DNA of 64,000 nt from Sarcocystis neurona (Eukaryota > Apicomplexa > Conoidasida > Eucoccidiorida > Sarcocystidae), in NCBI GenBank assembly GCA_000727475.1, contig KL647300.1:1234833-1298832 (forward strand), read 5' to 3'. The notes under the pieces were generated by a model. That model worked only from the letters and a program-made list of their open reading frames with translations. It was not told the DNA's origin and ran no database searches. The number at the start of each line of letters is the position of its first letter. Positions within the stretch are counted from its first letter, which is position 1. The position numbers and the translations under genes were made by a program. This document shows, one piece after another, positions 56,728 through 64,000 of this stretch.

Positions 56728-58124
56728 CTGCACCGCCACATGCCGCAACAGCAACAGCCAAAGACACGCGGTACAGAAGACGAACGGCAAATGAGAAGCA
56801 GCAGCAAAACGGAGACGAACATGTCCTCCTCAGCAGCAGCACCAGTCCAGGGACTGTCTCGCTGACATAAAGCCCAGCTGCAACTATACACTTCCCTGCA
56901 ACAACTAATCGGCAGCTTCTCACGCAGATACATATACATATATATACAATGCTTCCATATAGAAGTTCACACCCCCATACAGATACACGAGTATACTTTT
57001 ATTGCTTTGCTGTTGGCTGCGCAAGGCCCACCCTCAGTGGAAAACTTCGAACATGTACCTTCCCATACACTTGCAAAGAGGCTGCTGCGCATGCGTCCTT
57101 CAGTGGCCAACCCCATGCATTCGTTCCTCCCCTCCTGAGAAGCAAAAACGTCCCCGCGTCGTGCTGCTGCCCTACACAGAGACCCACCCCCCCCCCCGCC
57201 GTCTTCGCGCGCGGACTACGGGCGGCGAACCGCTCTCCTCTCGTGCATGCGTTCCCCCTGCAGAGAGCCGCGACCGACGGCGTAGGCCCCCACAAAAATG
57301 CGCGCGCATGCACCACCTTCCTTCGCCAAGAGGCACGGCGATGCACGACGCAGAAACTTCTCAGAAGCTGCTGCTGCTCTCTTCAAAAAATTCCCCCCCC
57401 CCCCGTTGGCCGGTCGGGAAGGGGACGCGGGAGCGGGACGCGTGCCTGCTGCATGCGCACTGCCGTATACAGCGCAGGAGAACTTGGCGTCGGCGTCGGC
57501 CCAGTCACATCCCACCAAAAATATATATGGACCACCTTGTCAAATCAGCAGGCATGCACACGAGTCCACCCGCGAGACGCGCGCAACCCTGACAAACCCC
57601 CGCAGCAGCTGTTTTTTCTGGGCAGCAACGCATGCAACCCTGGGGAAAACAGCAGCACCACTTGGTGTGGGGAGGGATACAAGACGTGGGCACAAAACGG
57701 ACGTCTTCTGCATTTCTGTTGGCCTCCTTGCTGCTCCTTCCTGCGCAGCGAAATGCGACTGGTCGCCAAATGACAGAGCCGCAGCACCACCGAGGAATCC
57801 ACCGCCCCGGGGCGCGCGTGCACGAACGCACCTCAGAAAAAAACTGCTGTCGCGGGGATCTTCGCCGCTGCTGCTGCCCACAAAATTGGGCGCATGCACG
57901 CACATCTAAAGAGAGGGGGAGAAACGAGAGAGAAGGGGAAAGTGAGGAAAAGAATGCGAGACAGCAACGAAGTAGAGGAACTGAGGTGGAAACGACCGAG
58001 ACACGGAGATTGAGCGGGAGACGAGAGATACATCGAGGGGTAGGGAAGGCATGCTCTCGAAGGAGAAGAAGATCTGCCTGGAGCCCGGTGATGCAAAAAA
58101 CTGCATGCGCTGGGGATGGCTTAC
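56728..58124. other. intron, no exon seen
   Basis: Mixed composition with C runs (57,188-57,199; 57,392-57,403) and no TA arrays apart from 56,930-56,950. Frames on both strands are open for 90-270 codons (for example plus 56,949-57,773), but their composition looks like unselected GC-rich sequence and I found no consistent splice pair. The minus-strand frame past the donor at 58,125 is Ser/Phe/Pro-rich. Confidence 0.45.
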
Positions 58125-59059
58125 CTCAACTGCTTCGTCTCGACAGGACGCAACGGCAGAGGGAGGAAGTGTGTGATGCAGCAGCTGGACAGAAAGCTGC
58201 TTTACGACGTCTGCTGCTGCTGCAACCCACGACCCGCCCCCTCGCTGCTGCAGCAACCGCCGCTGCTGCTCCTCCTCTTCGTGCTGCTGCTGCTGCTGTT
58301 GCTGCAGTTGCTGTCGCTTCGCGGGTTCGCCACTCGTCAGCACGCCATTCGCCGCCGCGCCTTCCCTCACGCTGCTGCTGTTTCTCCGGCTCTCTATGAA
58401 AGCTTCTTCTTTTTTTCCTGGATCTTCTCCTCTGCTGCTGGTGCTGCTGCTGCTGGCACCAACATAAAGAGGCTTGAAGCAGAAATTGTCCAGGAAGGAC
58501 GGTTCGCTGGGAAGCGTCTGTTGCTGCTGCTTTATACCCCTGCGCTGCAGCAGTTCTTCGTCGTCCTCCTGCTGCTGCTGCGTGCTCCCCACACTTTTCT
58601 CCCAGCCGACGTCTGCTGCTGCCTCAGCCCCCCCCCCAACACGTCGCTGCGAGGCTTCTCCCGCTCCTGCTGCTCCTGCGGGAAGCGCTCCCGCTGCGGC
58701 TTGCGACGCACTTCCTGCTGCTGCTTCTGCTGCTGTGGCGGCGAATCGACGGGGAGCTGCTGCGGTAGCTGCAGCAGCACGCGCCGAAGGCGCCTCATAC
58801 AGCGACCCGCACAGCTGCTGCAGCTGCGTCAGCAGGTGATACAACTTGACGCGTGACAGCAGCACAGCAGCAAAGCGTTTTATATAGTAACGACTGAACT
58901 GCAGGTGCTGCGTCATGCCCCTCAGAAAATGTGTGTACAAGCTGGACAAAGACATTTCTCCTCCTCTTCCTCTCTCGCCTGCTCCCGCTGCTGCTGCTTC
59001 CCCCCCCTTGCTGCTGCTGCTGCTTCTGCTGCTCCTGACGAGCTCGGAAGGACGACATC
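58125..59059 (-). CDS. giant gene, 312-codon exon with a frame break at a poly-C run
   Basis: Acceptor CTGTTGTTGCTGTTGCAG, phase 0: DVVLPSSSGAAEAAAAARGG. At the eight-C run 59,000-59,007 the frame changes and continues as an Ala/Gly stretch to MSLSSLYTHFLRGMTQHLQF, SRYYIKRFAAVLLSRVKLYH and LLTQLQQLCGSLYE, an ordered helical part, then low complexity, PSFLDNFCFKPLYVG, poly-Gln and DVVKQLSVQLLHHTLPPSAV. It ends DEAVE at the strong donor GAG|GTAAGC. The length is 935; one added base gives 312 codons with phase 0 at both ends. Confidence 0.7.
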
Positions 59060-60081
59060 CTGCAACAGCAACAACAGCAGCAACAGCAGCATCAACCACA
59101 GCAGCACCTGCAGCAGGCAGCGACTGTAAGTCCGATCGCATCGCAGCAGCCGCAGCGACTACCGTCGCAACAGCAGCAGCATTCGGCGAGTACACACAAC
59201 GTGGCCCGCATCAGGAGCAGCGGCCGCTTCTGGAGGAGCAGCACCACCAGCTGGCGGAGACAGCCTGTGAAGGAGCAGCAGGCTAAGCAGCAGCACACGA
59301 AGCAGCGGCCTGCGGCAAGCTCCCCTCCGTGGCAAGGACGAGAGCGGAACCGGAGAGGCTGTAGCAGGTAGAAGAGCAGAAAAAGACGAGAGACCGCAGC
59401 ACCAACAGCAGCAGCGGCAGCGGCAGAAACACGGCAACACTCTCCCCCACACTAGCGCGGGAAAGCAACGTTTTTTAGCAGGTTTCACAACAGGAGAAAG
59501 GCAACAACATGTGGGATGCGCGCTGCAGCAAACGAGCAGCAGCACCGACAGAAGACAAAAGACGCAACGGCACGAGCAGCAGCAGAACAGGCAGCGAAGC
59601 ACCCAGGTGGCGACACCAACGGCAGCGGCAGTAAGAGCGCGAAAAGCTACAGCAGCAGCGGCAGCAGAGTCCGGAACGGCAGCAGCAGCAGCAACGGGAC
59701 GCATATACAGGCAGCAGCAGGAGAGAGCGGGACGCATATACAGCCAGCAGCACGAGAGAGAGACACGGCAGCCGCAGCAGCAGCGGAACGCATATACGAG
59801 CAGCAGCAAGATAGAGAGACACGGTAGCAGCAGCAGCAGCAGCGGAACCCATCCACGAGCGGCAGCAGGAGAGGAATGGCAACAAGCAGCAGGGGAAGAA
59901 ATAACAGAAACAGCAGAACGAGGAGGAGTGGCAACGACAGGAGCAGACGCTGCGGCAACACCATCAGCAGCACGCAGGGAGGCAGAACAGAACAGCAGCA
60001 GAAAAGCGGTGCGGGTGCGCGCAAGTGTGCAGGAGATGAGGAGCAGCAGCAGAAAAGGGAAAGCAAGTCAGCTTGTCTTAC
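59060..60081 (-). repeat. intron, CTG-rich on the sense strand
   Basis: The plus strand is CAG-rich throughout (59,080-60,050), so the sense strand is a 1-kb CTG-rich tract ending in CTGTTGCAG at the acceptor. The large minus-strand frame of the exon on the right stays open far into it as Leu/Cys/Pro runs. A plus-strand Gln/Ser frame (59,511-60,131) is also open. I regard both as repeat by-products. Confidence 0.6.
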
Positions 60082-62796
60082 CCAGCCAAGAAAACGTTCC
60101 ATCCCATCTGCATGCGAGGCGAGAGCTATAAGCATCTTCAATACCTCGACCTGCATGCGTGGGCCTCGGGCCGCCCAGCCCACTTGTTCAGTAATATGTG
60201 CGCCGCCTCCCCAAATACGCAGCACCTCCACTGCTGCTGCATGTCCTGCTGCTGATGCTGCGAGTCTTGCTGCTGTGTCTTCGGCTTCTGCTGGTCCTGC
60301 GCCTGCATCGCCTTCTTCGGCTGCGGTTGCTTCGCCCTCGGCGACAGCCGATCGTTCGGGACCTGCTGCTGCATGCGTCGACGTACGTAATGCTGCTGCT
60401 GCAGCAGCAGCAGCAAGAGGACGCTGCGGCAACAAGAGCGGAATCAGCAACACCGACAACAGCATTTCCATTGCGCCCTCTTCGACCAGCTGCTGGGTGC
60501 AGCAGCGCAGCACCGCCAGGCGCCGCAGCAGCTTCACCAGCAGCAGCAGTTGCTGCTGCTTTCCACATGCTACTGTTTCTTCTCCTGCCCCTCCCGCTCT
60601 CGTTGCTGCTGCTCGTTCAAAACTTAGCAACAGCGGAGTGCGCCTGCCGCTGCCTCCCTGGCGCTGCACTGCAGCCCGACCAGCGCCCGAGAGAGAGCAC
60701 GTAGCCGCAGCACCAGCAGCAGGAGCAGCAACAGAGGCCGGAGGAGCAGCCGCCACACCGTCTGTGAGCAGCAGCTGCTGCTTCGCTACAACCTGCCGAT
60801 CCATTTCCACGTCTGCTGCAGCTTCCTCTCTCTCCGTTTTGCAGCACTTCGCCGGGGCTCCTGCTGCAGCGGGCGCAACAGCAGCGTCAACGCCATCCGC
60901 AGCACATTCACCTGCAGCATCAGCAGCAGCAGCACTGCCCTCATCTGCGTGCGCTTCTCGCTTTGCAGCAGCACTGCCTCCCGCTTCTGCTGCAGCTCCT
61001 TCTCTCTCCTGCTCCTGCTGCTGCTGTTCCCGCATATCTGCCACAGTTGTGGCCCCCCCCTCCGCTTCCTGTACCCACGCTATCTCTCCTGCTGCTGCTG
61101 CTGCTGCGTCCCCTTCGCCGCTCCTGCTGCCGCTGCAGCCACACACCTGCTGCTGCTGGAGCACTTCCTGCACCGCCTGCTGCATGCCCAGCAATTCAAT
61201 AGCCGCTGCTGCGCCGTCAGCAGCAGCGCAGCTGTATCTGCTGCTCCAGCAAACTTCACTGCCCGTGCTTCCCCGTCCCCGGCCCCTGCTGCTGCCCGCG
61301 CTGCGGCCGTCGTTGCCGCTGCTCCCCCCACAGACACTGCTGGCCGTGTTGCTGCCCCAATTGCCGCGGCCGCCGCCCGACGCGTCCTCGCTGCGGCGGC
61401 TACTGCTGCTGGTGCGTCGCCTGCTGCTGCCGCTGGCACGCGAAAACGGCACCTCCAGCAGCAGCAGGGCACGTCGCTTCGCAAGCAGCTGCTCATTAAA
61501 CAGCTGCGTCTCTAGGGCGGTGCACGCGGCCGCTGTCAACAGTCGCAGCAGCGCCGCTGGCAGCAGCTTCGTAGAAAACGCAGCCTCCGGTGAAGGAAGA
61601 CTGGCCATCACACGTGTGACCTGCTGCAGTACTTCAACCCAAAACGTCGCAGGCGGGAAGGGCAGCTGCAGCCGCTGCCACTCCTCTTCTTCCTCGTCTT
61701 CTTCCTCTTCCTCTTCTTCTTCCCGTCTGTCGGTCTTCCCCTGCTGCTTCTTCTCTGCATGCGGGTTTTCTTCGTCGTCAGGCTTCTGCATCTCGTCTTT
61801 GCTGCGCTGGCTGCTGCTGCTGCTGCTCACGTGACTTGCGTTGGTGCTGCTGCTGCCACTGCTCACGCGCTTGCTACTGCGCCCACTTCTTCGAGCGGCA
61901 CCAAAATCTGCTGCTGCTACTGGTGCTCCCTCGCCTCCGTCCGCTACGACGTCTTCATCTGCTCCAGTCGTTCCGCTGCTGCTGCAGCCGTTAAGCTGCT
62001 CCGCGCCTTCTGCTGCTCCTCCGTCTCCAGCTGCTGCAGCCGCGTCCCCTCCCTGCGGCTCTTCCATACACACGTCGTCCACGTGCACCTGCACGTTCTC
62101 CTGCTGCTGCTGCTGCTCCTGCTGCTGCGACGGGGGGAAGGGAGACTCGCACTTCGCCACCGGCTCTCCGGTCTTCTTCCCCGCCGCTGTCGTAGCTGCT
62201 GCTGCAGCTCCTGCGTGTAGCACAGCAGGCTGCTGCCGCTTCAGTCGCCCGTGGAGAAGCTCTTGCTTCTTCTGCTTCTGCCGCAGCCAGACCTGCAGCT
62301 GCTGCTGCAGCGGCAGCAGCAAGTGCTGCTGCACCAGCTGCTGCAGGCGCAGGGCAGCGGCTGCTTCAGCAGTCGCCGCGGAAGACGCAGCAGACGCGTC
62401 GTCGCTGTGTAGCAGCGCCGGCGCTCGCAGTGAAAGCAACACACTTCCCCCGGGACCTGCTGCGGCAGCAGCAGCAGCAGCAAAGGGAAGTGAGAAACCG
62501 CATGCAGGAGGAGCAGCAGCAGAAGTGCCGAAGAGAAAGGCAGCACCAGCAGCTGAGTTCTGGGCCTGCAGCCACATCTGGTGCTGCTTCTGCAGAAAGA
62601 GACGCTTCTCTGGAGTACTCCTCAGAGCCAGTTGCTGCTGCTGTTGCAGTGTGACGGCTTCCTGCTGCTGCTGCAGGTAGGCCACCACCTGCTGCTCGTG
62701 TTGCTGCTGCAGCAAATCGGCCAGCAGCGCGCCGGCAGCAGCAGGAGAAATATCCACGAACGAAAATGGCAGAGCAGGAGGACGACACGGCAGAGA
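60082..62796 (-). CDS. giant gene, about 905-codon exon (most 5' large exon seen)
   Basis: One minus-strand frame is open over 905 codons to donor TGG|GTAAGA. In order: FSFVDISPAAAGALLADLLQ, Gln-rich coiled coil with RSTPEKRLFLQKQHQMWLQ, Ala-rich sequence, a Ser/Glu-rich region with a long acidic run (about 61,680-61,735), WVEVLQQVTRVMASLPSPEA, LLPAALLRLLTAAACTAL, a long Ala/Gln/Gly region, then LLVKLLRRLAVLRCCTQQLV, EEGAMEMLLSVLL and VEVLKMLIALASHADGMERF, which look like ARM repeats. The 5' end is uncertain; 62,796 is a phase-0 choice with a weak acceptor and the frame is open to about 63,318. No family recognised. Confidence 0.7.
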
Positions 62797-63383
62797 CTCT
62801 CTCTCGCTGTTGCAGCACCTGCACACGAGCCGCAGCAAACGCAGCACCAACCAACATCCAGTCGCAGAGCACCACGCAGCAGTGGCAGCAGGACCCCGCA
62901 GCAGCAGCACAGGCGGCTGCAAGGAGAGACGCAACGACAGCACCGGCAGCAACAGCCGCGGCAGAGACGACAAAAGAGACAGGAGCAGCAACAGCAGGAA
63001 GCCTGCGACAGCGGCACAGCAGCAAGAGCGCGAACCACAGACATGGCAGCGGCAACAGCAGAAGTGGCAGCGGCAGCTGCAGCAGCAGGAGAGACAGCGA
63101 CAGCAGCACCAGCAACAGCAGCACCAGCAACGGCAGGAAGAGCAGTTACAGCAGCAGCAACAGCAGCAATGCGAGCGGGAGCAACAGGGGCAGTGGCTGA
63201 GAGTCGCAGCAGCAGAGTGAGGAAAAGAGAAGAATTTCGCAGCAGCACCGGAGACGCGAGAAGAGACGTCTGCAGTGCAGGAGCGCTGCCACTCGCTGCT
63301 TTCCTTTTTCTTCTGCATGCACGCTGCAGACGCTCCCGAGCATCACCGCTGCGTCGCATGCAGCTGCTGCGTCCTCCTCTCCC
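62797..63383 (-). other. CTG-rich (sense) stretch with a possible 5' exon
   Basis: 62,800-63,230 is CAG-rich on the plus strand and intron-like on the minus strand. After acceptor GGTGAGGTGCTGCAG (about 63,384) a phase-0 minus frame reads VGGTSFAGEEDAAAACDAAV then MLGSVCSVHAEEKGKQRVAA. A donor at GCG|GTGATG or CGA|GTGGCA would make a small exon. An ATG at about 63,359 (MRRSGDARERLQRACRRKRK) opens another frame. Either could be the 5' end of the giant gene. Confidence 0.3.
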
Positions 63384-64000
63384 GCGAAAGAAGTTCCCCC
63401 CACCTGCAGCACCTCACCACCTCTTTAAATGAACTCTTTTCCGGGCTCTATGACTTGCCCCTCCACACAGCCATCCTCTCCTGTCTGTATACCTGTATAT
63501 ACACGGGTATATAAGTAAATGGTACGTGCGCCCCGATGTGTGTACATATATGTATACCTACGCCCGCACTTGCTCGCAGCAAATCCCCTTTACAAACACG
63601 TGCATGCGTGTGTACGTGTCTATACACCTCCGTAGAACCCCACATCCATCAATATCATACACTCACACATATATATGTACGTGCATATACGTGTAAATAT
63701 GGATGTATATACACGGCCCCAAGTACGCGTCTATCCCACACATACATATATGTGTCTACTCCGCAACGTATGCATGCACAAATACACATATGCGGTCGTA
63801 TACAAGTACACGCATCCACACAAGCACTACACACTTACGTCATGCAAATACATATATATACACGTATTTAGGTACATTTATATACATGGACAGATACTGG
63901 TAGAAGTGGAGACGGCAGCCAAGGGAGACGCGTTTACAGAGACGGGCACTTCCTGCGTCTGCGGGCTGGAGACGGAGACGGCAACCGGACGAGAGACGCC
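63384..64000. other. right-end microsatellite DNA
   Basis: TATACATA-type repeats from 63,480 to 63,890, then a GC-richer GGAGACGG-type end. No gene seen. Confidence 0.5.

Noticed and set aside
1..64000. Telomere-like AAACCCT arrays, rRNA or tRNA genes
   Set aside because: I looked for heptamer telomere-type repeats and for tRNA or rRNA signatures and saw none.

Overview
The window looks like nuclear DNA of a coccidian apicomplexan, most likely Eimeria. Three things point there: dense CAG/CTG trinucleotide arrays that translate into runs of Ala, Gln and Ser; long (TA)n and ACATAC-type microsatellites; and intron-rich genes with very long exons. I see no bacterial-type operons, rRNA, tRNA, CRISPR or intact transposon. 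Species cannot be told from sequence alone. All gene models are read by eye from open frames, splice signals and phase agreement.

Left end (1 to about 2,330): the 3' part of a minus-strand gene that runs off the window. One exon is open for about 529 codons, with smaller exons upstream of it. About 6 kb follows (2,400-8,660) without a gene I can defend.

8,661-14,639, plus strand: a complete Yippee-like (YPEL) zinc-fold gene, the only gene here recognised by family. It has four exons, and the joined frame gives 119 residues, the usual YPEL length. The second intron is about 4.1 kb and is packed with TA microsatellites, an 84-bp minisatellite and CAG/CTG blocks, so trinucleotide arrays in this genome also occur in introns.

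14,640-24,050: mixed CTG/CAG and microsatellite DNA. A few possible exons occur on both strands, all of low confidence.

24,052 to about 62,800, minus strand: a chain of about 18 exon-sized open frames with splice signals. Almost every exon is a whole number of codons and every assigned intron is in phase 0. I read this as one giant gene, or a few giant genes, of roughly 5,200 codons. It encodes a protein of Leu/Ala-rich helical (HEAT/ARM-like) segments alternating with Ala, Gln, Ser and Glu low-complexity tracts, and has a 747-codon Gln-rich exon near its 3' end. Four of its exons change frame exactly at a poly-C/G run of 8-11 bases, and in each a one-base length change restores both the frame and phase-0 symmetry. 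This suggests homopolymer errors in the assembly. The family was not identified.

62,800-64,000: CAG-rich DNA that may hold the 5' end of the giant gene, then microsatellite DNA to the window edge.
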